A stretch of 5,765 nt of DNA. Origin: SAR116 cluster bacterium (GTDB lineage: Bacteria; Pseudomonadota; Alphaproteobacteria; Puniceispirillales; Puniceispirillaceae). Positions 1 through 5,765 of the stretch are shown here, one piece after another. The stretch spans positions 16,629 to 22,393 of the forward strand of contig PADU01000009.1 of assembly GCA_002700485.1 (NCBI GenBank), read 5' to 3'. Made by a program: the position numbers and the translations under genes. How positions within the stretch are numbered: position 1 is the first letter of the stretch; every line of letters begins with the position of its first letter. The notes beneath the pieces are model-generated. The model ran no database searches. It was not told where the DNA came from and saw nothing but the letters and a program-made list of their open reading frames with translations.

Positions 1-2
1 CG

Positions 3-590
3 TCCTTTTCAGAACGTTACCTATCAAATCCTGATGATCCGAACGCATTTGAAGGCACAGCCTTTGTGTTTGACGGGCCAGAGGACTTTCACAAACGGAT
101 TGATGATGAAAGTCTGAACATGAATGCACAGTCCATTCTTGTGATGCGTGGGGCAGGGCCAATTGGCTATCCTGGCGGTGCTGAGGTGGTGAATATGCGT
201 CCGCCTGCCTATCTGATTAAACAAGGAGTGTCAGAACTGCCCTGTATTGGCGACGGCAGACAGTCAGGAACATCAGGGTCACCGTCAATCCTGAATGCAT
301 CGCCAGAAGCAGCCGCTGGGGGCGGTCTTGCGTTGTTACAGACAGGGGACCGCATTCGTGTAGATATGAACAACTGCAGTGCAGATATACTGGTCAGTGA
401 TAACGAACTTCAGGACCGTGCAGAAAAGCTGGCCGCAAATGGCGGCTTTCCTTCACCGGAAAGCCAGAGCCCATGGCAGCAATATTTCCGAGAGATGGTC
501 AAACCTTTTTCAGAAGGTATGGTTCTGCGCGATGCCCCAGATTATAAATCTATCGCTCGCACTAAAGGTGTGCCTCGCGATAATCATTGA
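3..590 (+). CDS. IlvD/Edd-family dehydratase, C-terminal part (probable sugar-acid dehydratase)
   Basis: The gene is open to the left edge; 195 residues are visible of a family usually about 570-600 long. IlvD/Edd enzymes are cytoplasmic Fe-S dehydratases that remove water from dihydroxy acids or aldonic acids to give 2-keto(-3-deoxy) acids. Visible here are the block [15 protein letters not shown] (about residues 44-58), typical of the family, and [12 protein letters not shown] (about 83-94). The first Ser of SGTS, near visible residue 88 (codon at 264-266), aligns with the serine proposed as catalytic base. The [18 protein letters not shown] block and the KGVPRDNH terminus look like arabonate/aldonate dehydratases rather than biosynthetic IlvD, whose motif I recall as SGTAYGT-like in one branch. 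The Fe-S cysteines lie outside the window. It heads a + strand run with an FAH-family enzyme 54 bp downstream, which fits sugar-acid breakdown. The family is sure; the substrate is not known. Confidence 0.9.
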   Translation, partial: SFSERYLSNPDDPNAFEGTAFVFDGPEDFHKRIDDESLNMNAQSILVMRGAGPIGYPGGAEVVNMRPPAYLIKQGVSELPCIGDGRQSGTSGSPSILNASPEAAAGGGLALLQTGDRIRVDMNNCSADILVSDNELQDRAEKLAANGGFPSPESQSPWQQYFREMVKPFSEGMVLRDAPDYKSIARTKGVPRDNH

Positions 591-629
591 GACATTCAGT
601 GCTGAGTTTCGAACAGAAAAATAAATTCG

Positions 630-635
630 AAGGAG
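630..635 (+). promoter_or_regulatory. Ribosome binding site of the FAH-family gene
   Basis: AAGGAG lies 9 nt before the ATG at 645. It supports that start over the GTG at 641, which is in a different frame and too close to the site. Confidence 0.75.
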
Positions 636-644
636 AATAAGTGA

Positions 645-1493
645 ATGAAACTGGTAAGATATGGGAATGAAGGGCGGGAAAAGCCCGGTCTTATAGATGC
701 TGACGGTCAGTTACGAGATCTTTCCAGCCATGTAGCTGATGTCAATGGTCCGGCCCTGTCAAAGGACAGTCTGAAAATGCTTTACGACATTGACCCAGCC
801 AGTCTACCTGCTGTCAGCGGCGCCCCCCGGCTTGGAGCCTGTGTCGGTGATATTGGAAAATTCATGTGCATCGGCCTAAATTATTCTGACCATGCGGCCG
901 AGACAGGTGCAGACATTCCTGAACACCCTATTTTGTTCATGAAAGCTACGTCTGCTGTGGTGGGGGCAAACGACACAGTCATGCTACCCCGCGGTTCCAC
1001 TCATACAGACTGGGAAGTTGAACTTGGCGTTGTGATTGGCACTCCTTGTAAATATGTTTCTGTCGAAGAGGCCCTCAATTATGTGGCGGGATATTTTGTT
1101 TCAAACGATGTTTCCGAGCGTCATTTCCAGACTAAGCTGGCCGGCCAATGGACCAAAGGTAAATCCTGTGACACTTTCGGGCCAATCGGTCCGTGGCTCG
1201 TTACTTCAGATGAAATTGCAGACCCACAAAATCTGGATATGGGGCTGGATCTAAATGGCCAGCGCATGCAGACCGGGAACACATCAACAATGATTTTCAC
1301 TGTTGCTGAATGTATCTCTCATCTGTCGCAGATGATGACCCTACAACCAGGAGATGTAATCTCGACAGGCACGCCGCCAGGTGTGGGCATGGGCATAAAG
1401 CCTGAGCCAGTTTACCTAAAAGAAGGTGATATTATGGATGTGTGGATTGAAGGCCTTGGCCAGCAGACGCAGACAGTGGGACAGGACAAATGA
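645..1493 (+). CDS. Fumarylacetoacetate hydrolase family protein (2,4-diketo-3-deoxy-aldonate hydrolase-like)
   Basis: This 282-residue protein is full length for the bacterial FAH family. A short N-terminal domain (about 1-70) precedes the catalytic fold. It carries CIGLNYSDHAAE at 75-86, the metal ligands E124 and E126 in DWEVELGVVIG, D155 in SNDVSER, the WTKGKSCDTFGPIGPWL block at 169-185 and TGTPPGVGMG at 241-250. Together these form the usual divalent-metal site for C-C bond hydrolysis of diketo acids. Members of this branch are often labelled ureidoglycolate lyase. Characterised relatives include 2,4-diketo-3-deoxy-L-rhamnonate and -fuconate hydrolases, which release pyruvate and lactate. 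The neighbouring aldonate-type dehydratase and the SDR on the other strand favour the diketo-acid role, and purine degradation genes are absent. The start is set by the AAGGAG site 9 nt upstream. The family is certain; the substrate is inferred. Confidence 0.92.
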   Translation: MKLVRYGNEGREKPGLIDADGQLRDLSSHVADVNGPALSKDSLKMLYDIDPASLPAVSGAPRLGACVGDIGKFMCIGLNYSDHAAETGADIPEHPILFMKATSAVVGANDTVMLPRGSTHTDWEVELGVVIGTPCKYVSVEEALNYVAGYFVSNDVSERHFQTKLAGQWTKGKSCDTFGPIGPWLVTSDEIADPQNLDMGLDLNGQRMQTGNTSTMIFTVAECISHLSQMMTLQPGDVISTGTPPGVGMGIKPEPVYLKEGDIMDVWIEGLGQQTQTVGQDK

Positions 1494-1501
1494 ACCTTCA
1501 C

Positions 1502-1546
1502 AGACCAATCGGATAAAAATTCATTTTTAGATCAATCGGAACAAAA
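1502..1546. repeat. Imperfect direct repeat flanking an AT-rich palindrome, between two genes
   Basis: The copies AGACCAATCGGATAAAA (1502-1518) and AGATCAATCGGAACAAAA (1529-1546) share CAATCGGA, spaced 27 bp start to start. Between them AAAAAT-TC-ATTTTT (1515-1528) is self-complementary. The second copy also supplies the weak Shine-Dalgarno-like CGGAA ahead of the ATG at 1549. It could be an operator or a chance repeat; nothing else here decides this. Confidence 0.35.
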
Positions 1547-1548
1547 CT

Positions 1549-2433
1549 ATGTCTTCAACTTTAAAAATTGCGTTCCTAGGTACAGGCCTTATGGGAAGCC
1601 ATATGGCACGCAATATATTAAAAGCCGGATTTTCGTTAAAGGCCTGGAACCGCACCCTAGCCAAAGCACAAGCCCTGATAGCTGATGGCGCAGATGTGCC
1701 GGCAACAGCAGCAGAAGCCATCGCGGAGGCTGATATTGTGATAACAATGTTGAGTGACGGGCCAACTGTATATAATCTTCTGTTTGGTCAGGAACTTGCC
1801 GCAGCCATGAAAGCAGGGACACTCCTGATTGATATGAGTTCGATCAAGCCAAGTGAGGCCCGCACACATGCCGCGCTGATGCGCGAGCGGGGCCTGCATC
1901 ATCTGGATGCACCAGTATCGGGCGGAACAAAAGGTGCTGAATCAGGCAGTCTAGCTATTATGGCTGGCGGAGATGAAGCAGTCTTTACCAGAGCTGTGTC
2001 TGTTCTCAGTGCCATGGGGAGGCCTGTTCGAGTTGGCCCTGACGGGTCAGGCCAACTATCTAAACTGGCAAACCAAACTATCGTGGCTGTCACGATCGGG
2101 GTCGTTGCTGAAGCAATGTTGTTGGCTGAAAAAGGTGGTGCTGACCCCGCTGCTATACGAGATGCGTTAAAAAGCGGTTTTGCCGACTCAGTTATCCTGC
2201 AACAGCATGGCGAGCGAATGACTACAAGAAACTTTGAGCCAGGGGGCCTGTCGCGAAGTCAGCTAAAAGATATCAATAATGCGCTGGAGGAAGCTGGCCA
2301 GCATGAACTTATGCTACCACTGACTGAGCAGGTTAAAACGCGTTACACCACCCTAATCGAAAAGATGGACGGAGCAGATACAGATCATTCAGCTCTCTAT
2401 CTTGAATTGCTCAGGCAGAATGGTCTTAAATAA
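1549..2433 (+). CDS. Beta-hydroxyacid dehydrogenase (GarR / 3-hydroxyisobutyrate dehydrogenase family)
   Basis: This 294-residue protein is the normal length for the family, which interconverts beta-hydroxyacids and the matching semialdehydes with NAD(P). The N-terminal Rossmann fold carries FLGTGLMGSHMA at 9-20. NRT at 34-36, where NADP-dependent members such as glyoxylate/succinic semialdehyde reductases have the same residues, suggests a preference for NADP(H). The substrate loop DAPVSGGTKGA spans 120-130. The catalytic helix GSGQLSKLANQ (166-176) holds the catalytic K172 and N175, and a second conserved lysine sits at K240 in SQLKDINNAL. The active site is therefore intact. Likely roles are tartronate semialdehyde reductase (2-hydroxy-3-oxopropionate reductase) or a related semialdehyde reductase; 3-hydroxyisobutyrate dehydrogenase proper is less likely in this sugar-acid setting. 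The ribosome binding site is weak (CGGAA near 1537-1541), so translation may depend on the upstream genes. Confidence 0.9.
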   Translation: MSSTLKIAFLGTGLMGSHMARNILKAGFSLKAWNRTLAKAQALIADGADVPATAAEAIAEADIVITMLSDGPTVYNLLFGQELAAAMKAGTLLIDMSSIKPSEARTHAALMRERGLHHLDAPVSGGTKGAESGSLAIMAGGDEAVFTRAVSVLSAMGRPVRVGPDGSGQLSKLANQTIVAVTIGVVAEAMLLAEKGGADPAAIRDALKSGFADSVILQQHGERMTTRNFEPGGLSRSQLKDINNALEEAGQHELMLPLTEQVKTRYTTLIEKMDGADTDHSALYLELLRQNGLK

Positions 2434-2449
2434 GCGCTAGACAAAATTT

Positions 2450-2456
2450 AAGGAAG
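2450..2456 (+). promoter_or_regulatory. Ribosome binding site of the 2-hydroxyacid dehydrogenase gene
   Basis: AAGGAAG lies 5 nt before the ATG at 2462, in a 28-bp gap, and supports that start. Confidence 0.65.
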
Positions 2457-2461
2457 TTGCC

Positions 2462-3424
2462 ATGAAACCAGTTCTGTTAATTATTGGGGAGATCACACCG
2501 CGTATGGCAGAACGCTTTTCCACTGCCTTTACTTGTCATTACCTTGATAAAATTGCGGATACCGAACAGTTTCTAGCAGCAAATGGGCAGTCTGTTCAGG
2601 CAATAGCCACATCGGGGCATGACGGTGTGCCAGATAATCTACTTGAAAGCCTATCTAATCTAAAGATTATTTCCAATTACGGGGTTGGGTATGATGCTAT
2701 TAATGTGGATAAGGCAGTCAGCAAAAATATTCTTGTCTCCCATACACCTGATGTACTGAATGAGGAGGTTGCCACAACTGCGCTGATGCTGCTGATGGCA
2801 GTAAGCCGCGAGCTGATTGTGAATGACAGCTATATCCGAAAAGGTAACTGGTCAAAAAAAGGAAACACACCGCTGAGTAGAGCTGTAGATGGCATGTCTG
2901 TTGGAATATTGGGCTATGGACGTATCGGGCAAGCGATTGCCCGTAAACTGGAGGCTTTTAACTGTCAGATTTCTTATCATGCTCGGTCAGAACGAAAAGA
3001 CAGCCCACATCGCTACTATGATAACCTGATCCGTTTGGCAGATGATGTAACCGCCCTTATAGTGATCACACCAGGTGGTCAGTGTACACATCACTTGGTA
3101 AACGGCGATGTAATATCAGCACTAGGGTCTGAAGGCATCCTTGTGAATGTGGCTCGCGGATCAGTTGTGGATGAAAATGCGCTGATTGCCGCGCTTCAAG
3201 ATGGGAGTTTGGGAGCTGCAGGGTTAGATGTTTTTGCTGCAGAACCACATGTGCCTGAAGTTTTATTCACAATGGATAATGTTGTTCTGACCCCGCATAT
3301 CGGATCGGCTACGGTTGAAACACGCCGCGCAATGGGGGACCTGACTGTTGATAATCTAATCCAGTATTTTGCTGATGGCCAGGTCATCACACCAATCCCA
3401 GAATGCCTTCGTTTGATTGGCTGA
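2462..3424 (+). CDS. D-isomer-specific 2-hydroxyacid dehydrogenase (glyoxylate/hydroxypyruvate reductase-like)
   Basis: This 320-residue protein has the family's usual length and intact active site. The N-terminal lobe ends with SNYGVGYDAINVD (71-83). The nucleotide domain carries GYGRIG at 151-156, followed by the second-strand end YHARSERKD (172-180); Arg rather than an acidic residue at 175 suggests NADP(H). The catalytic triad is R232 in NVARGSVVDE, E261 in DVFAAEP and H279 in LTPHIGSAT. The ITPGG segment at 202-206 and the overall look resemble the hydroxyphenylpyruvate/glyoxylate reductase branch rather than D-lactate or phosphoglycerate dehydrogenase. It would act in the cytoplasm, reducing a 2-keto acid such as glyoxylate or hydroxypyruvate, or oxidising the reverse. 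It ends the + strand gene run, 28 bp behind the beta-hydroxyacid dehydrogenase, so it may process a small product of the same pathway. The substrate is inferred only. Confidence 0.92.
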   Translation: MKPVLLIIGEITPRMAERFSTAFTCHYLDKIADTEQFLAANGQSVQAIATSGHDGVPDNLLESLSNLKIISNYGVGYDAINVDKAVSKNILVSHTPDVLNEEVATTALMLLMAVSRELIVNDSYIRKGNWSKKGNTPLSRAVDGMSVGILGYGRIGQAIARKLEAFNCQISYHARSERKDSPHRYYDNLIRLADDVTALIVITPGGQCTHHLVNGDVISALGSEGILVNVARGSVVDENALIAALQDGSLGAAGLDVFAAEPHVPEVLFTMDNVVLTPHIGSATVETRRAMGDLTVDNLIQYFADGQVITPIPECLRLIG

Positions 3425-3427
3425 ACA

Positions 3428-3454
3428 GAGCAGCTTTTTGCTCAGGCCCCTTTT
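3428..3454 (+). terminator. Possible terminator hairpin in the convergent spacer
   Basis: GAGCA (3428-3432) pairs with TGCTC (3439-3443) around the loop GCTTTT. It is followed by GGCCCCTTTT (3445-3454), which gives only a short T run on the + strand. It sits just after the stop of the + strand run and before the stop of the - strand run. The 5-bp stem is short and no T run follows on the - strand, so the call is weak. Confidence 0.35.
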
Positions 3455-3456
3455 GA

Positions 3457-4236
3457 TTAAACCGTCACAGTCATACCGCCATCAACATAGAGAACTTGCC
3501 CATGCATGAAGTCAGAGGCAGGAGTGGAAAGAAAAATAGCGGCGCCGACCAGATCGTCAACCTGACCCCAGCGACCCGCTGGAGTTTGGGCAATTAGCCA
3601 GTCACTGAAGGCCTTATCCTCAAATAGAGGCTGGGTGAGTTCTGTTGAGATATAGCCAGGGCCAATTGCATTACAATTGATACCATACGCTGCCCATTCA
3701 GCTGTCATAGCTCTGGTTAAGCCGCCCACAGCAGCCTTTGCAGTCACATAAGCGCCAACATGATGACGAGCCATTTTCGTCATGATAGAGGCAATGTTAA
3801 TTATTTTACCCTGCCCGCGCTGCTTCATATGCCGTGTCACTGCCTGCCCAAGGTAAAACAGAGCCGTGGCATTAGTGTTCATTACATCCTGAAATTTGTC
3901 AGAAGCAAAGTCTTCTAAAGACTGTCTGTGCTGAATACCGGCATTATTGATAAGAATATCAATCGGCCCATCTGCAGATTCATAATTGTTTATGGCCTTC
4001 TGTACTGCTGGCTGGTCACGCACATCAAAACAGAGGGTCTGTGCAGACACATCCTGCAAGCGCAACCTGTCAGTCGCTTCGGCCAACTTTTCCGGGTTTC
4101 TGCCATTCAGAATGATTTTCGCCCCAGCCTGTGCCAGACCCGCTGCGAGACCAAACCCTATACCGCGTGTTGCTCCTGTAATCAGGGCTGACCGTCCCGT
4201 CAAATCAAAATGCTGCTTTGCGGCTTTTGTCATCAT
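3457..4236 (-). CDS. Short-chain dehydrogenase/reductase, gluconate 5-dehydrogenase (IdnO)-like
   Basis: This 259-residue classical SDR is full length. It shows the cofactor motif TGATRGIG (20-27), an NGRNPEK segment (44-50) with R46 that suggests NADP(H), and NNAG (97-100). The catalytic residues are N122, S150, Y163 and K167 (YVTAK). The start FDLTGRSALITG, the NNAGIQHR segment, the GPGY segment and the end VDGGM closely resemble E. coli IdnO, which reduces 5-keto-D-gluconate. Relatives in sugar-acid clusters also oxidise 2-keto-3-deoxy acids at C4 or C5. With a dehydratase and an FAH-family hydrolase nearby, the 4-dehydrogenase role is plausible. It is the last gene of the - strand run, 45 bp after the TIM-barrel gene. 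Two ATGs in a row (4236 and 4233) are possible starts. AAGGAT (4245-4250) and AAGGGG (4239-4244) lie upstream, so the start is uncertain by one codon. Confidence 0.9.
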   Translation of the reverse strand: MMTKAAKQHFDLTGRSALITGATRGIGFGLAAGLAQAGAKIILNGRNPEKLAEATDRLRLQDVSAQTLCFDVRDQPAVQKAINNYESADGPIDILINNAGIQHRQSLEDFASDKFQDVMNTNATALFYLGQAVTRHMKQRGQGKIINIASIMTKMARHHVGAYVTAKAAVGGLTRAMTAEWAAYGINCNAIGPGYISTELTQPLFEDKAFSDWLIAQTPAGRWGQVDDLVGAAIFLSTPASDFMHGQVLYVDGGMTVTV

Positions 4237-4281
4237 ATCCCCTTATCCTTTTCATCAAGCTGCTCAGTTTAGAATGCCTTT

Positions 4282-5145
4282 TCAGGAAAAATGCTGTTTG
4301 AACAGTTCAATTCCAGTTCTAAACCCGTCTTCAAAATTTCCATTGCCAGAGTGATAAACACTTTCAAATGAAATTACACCATCATAGCTTATCTCCCGTA
4401 GGCCACCTGCCATAGGGGCAAATAAATCCGCAAGCTGCCCCGTGCCCATCTGCCGGACTTCCAGCGTTGCCTTTGGTGTATCCACCTGAACGTCTTTGAT
4501 ATGGATATGCCCTAAATATCCATCTTTTGCCATTTCAAATCCGTCTGGAAAGGCCAGCTCATGACACCAGCAATTATTTGCCGGATCCCAAAGAACCTTC
4601 AGCACATCTTTAGCGTCCAGCGCATCGATCAGTTTCACCGCTGTATAGTTCGAATTCACCATTGTGCCATTGCCGGTTTCAACCACCAGCGTGACCCCTT
4701 CTGTGCGGGCCAGATCGACAGCTGGAGCAATCAGGGGCGGCAAGGTATCCCAAGCCCCCTTTGCCACGTTCCAATGTTCTGCTCCGTTTGTACCCCACAA
4801 GATTTGTTCCTTTTTTGAAGTCATAATGCGCACCAAAGGACAATTCAACTGATGCGCCATTTCAATAACACATTTCAGATAATCCATGTGGCGCGTATGG
4901 TCCTTATCCCCTGCTTTTGACGCTGTTGTCAGCCCAGCAAAAATATGTCGGGACAAGCAAGACACAGGCTTGTTATGTGTATCTAGGAGTTCTTTGATTT
5001 GTGCAATTTCAGACGCATCATGATCCCCAACTTCCTTGTCCCAGACAAACTGCAACTCAGCATAATCAAGGCCAAATTCATCCATAACCTTTAGCGCATG
5101 ACTCAAATCGCGACTGATCCCATCACAAATTACACCCAGTTTCAT
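4282..5145 (-). CDS. TIM-barrel sugar isomerase/epimerase-like protein (AP endonuclease 2 fold)
   Basis: This 287-residue protein has the length and pattern of the xylose-isomerase-like TIM barrel family, which includes tagatose/psicose 3-epimerases, hydroxypyruvate isomerases and IolE/IolI. The expected metal ligands are all seen in order: E156 in LVVETGNG, D187 in LWDPANN, H213 in LGHIHIKD and E261 in ISFESVY. This matches the E-D-H-E set of ketose 3-epimerases. There is no signal peptide, so it should be cytoplasmic. It lies 23 bp after the - strand beta-hydroxyacid dehydrogenase and 45 bp before the SDR, which suggests it isomerises or epimerises an oxidised sugar or keto-acid made by its neighbours. 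I do not recognise a characterised subfamily. It does not look like the OtnI/hydroxypyruvate isomerase branch. Numerous Trp and Cys residues (NNCWCHEL, 190-197) lie just after the metal ligand and may shape the substrate pocket. Confidence 0.85.
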   Translation of the reverse strand: MKLGVICDGISRDLSHALKVMDEFGLDYAELQFVWDKEVGDHDASEIAQIKELLDTHNKPVSCLSRHIFAGLTTASKAGDKDHTRHMDYLKCVIEMAHQLNCPLVRIMTSKKEQILWGTNGAEHWNVAKGAWDTLPPLIAPAVDLARTEGVTLVVETGNGTMVNSNYTAVKLIDALDAKDVLKVLWDPANNCWCHELAFPDGFEMAKDGYLGHIHIKDVQVDTPKATLEVRQMGTGQLADLFAPMAGGLREISYDGVISFESVYHSGNGNFEDGFRTGIELFKQHFS

Positions 5146-5152
5146 GTCTTCG

Positions 5153-5159
5153 CCTCCTT
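5153..5159 (-). promoter_or_regulatory. Very strong ribosome binding site of the TIM-barrel gene
   Basis: On the - strand AAGGAGG lies 7 nt before the ATG at 5145, a near-perfect Shine-Dalgarno match and the strongest in the window. It fixes the start and suggests this protein is made at a higher level than its neighbours. Confidence 0.8.
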
Positions 5160-5168
5160 AAGTTTTAA

Positions 5169-5765
5169 TTAGCGGTGCAGCTCCGCACTAACAATGTCTT
5201 CTAAAACCCGGGTCACAACCCAATTGTCTCCATCGGGGTATTTTGTCTTTCCGGCATGAAACAACTGCATGGCTGTTGCGGCTGTATGCATCGGCACGCC
5301 CAGTTTCTCAGCAAAACCCAGAGATATCGTTAAATCCTTGTGCATGGTAGCAATGTGACTGCCTGTACCTTCAAACTGACGATCAATAATATTTTCAAGG
5401 GCTGTATTGGCCACACCGCAACCGGCCCCTGAAGTTGAAAAGACGTCAAATAAAGTCTGACCAGAAATACCAGCTTTCGCTGCGAGAACAGAAGCTTCAA
5501 ATGTAGCCGAAAAGACTGAACCAATTAGAGACTGCAGACAGGCTTTCACAATCTGGCCCTTTGGTGCGGCCTCACCAACATGATGAATTGTTTTTGAGAC
5601 AGCCTGCATAATATCACTGCAGTTTTTCATATCCGTATCACTGCCGGCAGCCATCATCGTTAGCGAACCAGACTGGGCCCCGGGAAACCCGCCACTGACC
5701 GGGCTGTCAATGAGGGATAGGCCACGTTCGCTAAGAGAGTCATAAATTTCAGCAGCTTCAGCAGG
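5169..5765 (-). CDS. Beta-hydroxyacid dehydrogenase, C-terminal part (L-threonate dehydrogenase LtnD-like)
   Basis: The frame stays open from the stop at 5169 to the right edge, so the ATG at 5657 is internal. The 198 visible residues begin in the last part of the Rossmann domain. DSPVSGGFPGAQSGSL (20-35) is the substrate loop of the family. GQIVKACLQSL (70-80) aligns with the catalytic helix; K74 is kept, but the usual following Asn is replaced (L77, Q78). LtnD-type L-threonate dehydrogenases, as I recall them, also lack that Asn and have Gln in this area. The second conserved lysine is in MHKDL (K143). The N-terminal nucleotide motif is beyond the window. It leads the visible - strand run, with the TIM-barrel gene 23 bp downstream. 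A role in oxidising a four-carbon or related sugar acid is likely but inferred. It is clearly divergent from the + strand paralogue in this window. Confidence 0.85.
   Translation of the reverse strand, partial: PAEAAEIYDSLSERGLSLIDSPVSGGFPGAQSGSLTMMAAGSDTDMKNCSDIMQAVSKTIHHVGEAAPKGQIVKACLQSLIGSVFSATFEASVLAAKAGISGQTLFDVFSTSGAGCGVANTALENIIDRQFEGTGSHIATMHKDLTISLGFAEKLGVPMHTAATAMQLFHAGKTKYPDGDNWVVTRVLEDIVSAELHR

Noticed and set aside
66..590. Reading the first gene as starting at the GTG at 66
   Set aside because: The frame is open to the left edge and upstream residues fit the same dehydratase; the true start is outside the window.
379..624. 81-residue + strand frame overlapping the end of the dehydratase gene
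   Set aside because: It lies mostly inside a recognisable gene in another frame, has no family features and no clear ribosome binding site.
3986..4354. 122-residue + strand frame opposite the SDR gene
   Set aside because: It is antisense to a clearly conserved protein and its translation shows no domain; it is a shadow frame.
4561..4852. Two overlapping + strand frames opposite the TIM-barrel gene
   Set aside because: Both are antisense to a gene with intact metal-site residues and show no protein features of their own.
5169..5657. Reading the last - strand gene as a complete 162-residue protein starting at the ATG at 5657
   Set aside because: The frame continues to the window edge without a stop and encodes the family's DSPVSGG substrate loop, so the gene is cut by the window rather than short.
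1..5765. CRISPR array, mobile element, tRNA/rRNA or defence system
   Set aside because: No regular repeats, terminal inverted repeats, transposase, tRNA-like fold or defence domain was seen; nearly all of the window is metabolic coding sequence.

Overview
The window looks like a sugar-acid (aldonate/tetronate-type) catabolic locus from a Gram-negative bacterium, most likely an alphaproteobacterium of middling GC. This rests on the tight gene packing, the Shine-Dalgarno sites and the general look of the proteins; it is recognition from memory, not a search. A marine lineage such as SAR116 is a low-confidence guess.

Layout. Four genes run on the + strand: the C-terminal third of an IlvD/Edd-family dehydratase (cut by the left edge), a fumarylacetoacetate-hydrolase (FAH) family enzyme, a beta-hydroxyacid dehydrogenase of the GarR/3-hydroxyisobutyrate dehydrogenase type, and a D-isomer 2-hydroxyacid dehydrogenase. 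Gaps are 54, 55 and 28 bp. This set converges, across a 32-bp spacer with a modest hairpin, on three - strand genes. In transcription order these are a second, divergent beta-hydroxyacid dehydrogenase (N-terminus cut by the right edge), a TIM-barrel sugar isomerase/epimerase-like protein with a very strong ribosome binding site, and a short-chain dehydrogenase resembling gluconate 5-dehydrogenase (IdnO type). Gaps are 23 and 45 bp.

How they may work together (inference). An IlvD/Edd dehydratase turns an aldonic acid into a 2-keto-3-deoxy acid. An SDR can oxidise such an intermediate to a 2,4-diketo acid, and an FAH-family hydrolase can split that to pyruvate plus a small hydroxy acid such as lactate or glycolate. 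All three enzyme types are present, and no kinase or aldolase is visible. The two beta-hydroxyacid dehydrogenases, the 2-hydroxyacid dehydrogenase and the isomerase would feed in related acids or handle the small products. The actual substrates cannot be read from the sequence.

No RNA gene, mobile element, CRISPR array, defence gene, transporter or regulator is visible. No non-coding stretch exceeds about 60 bp.
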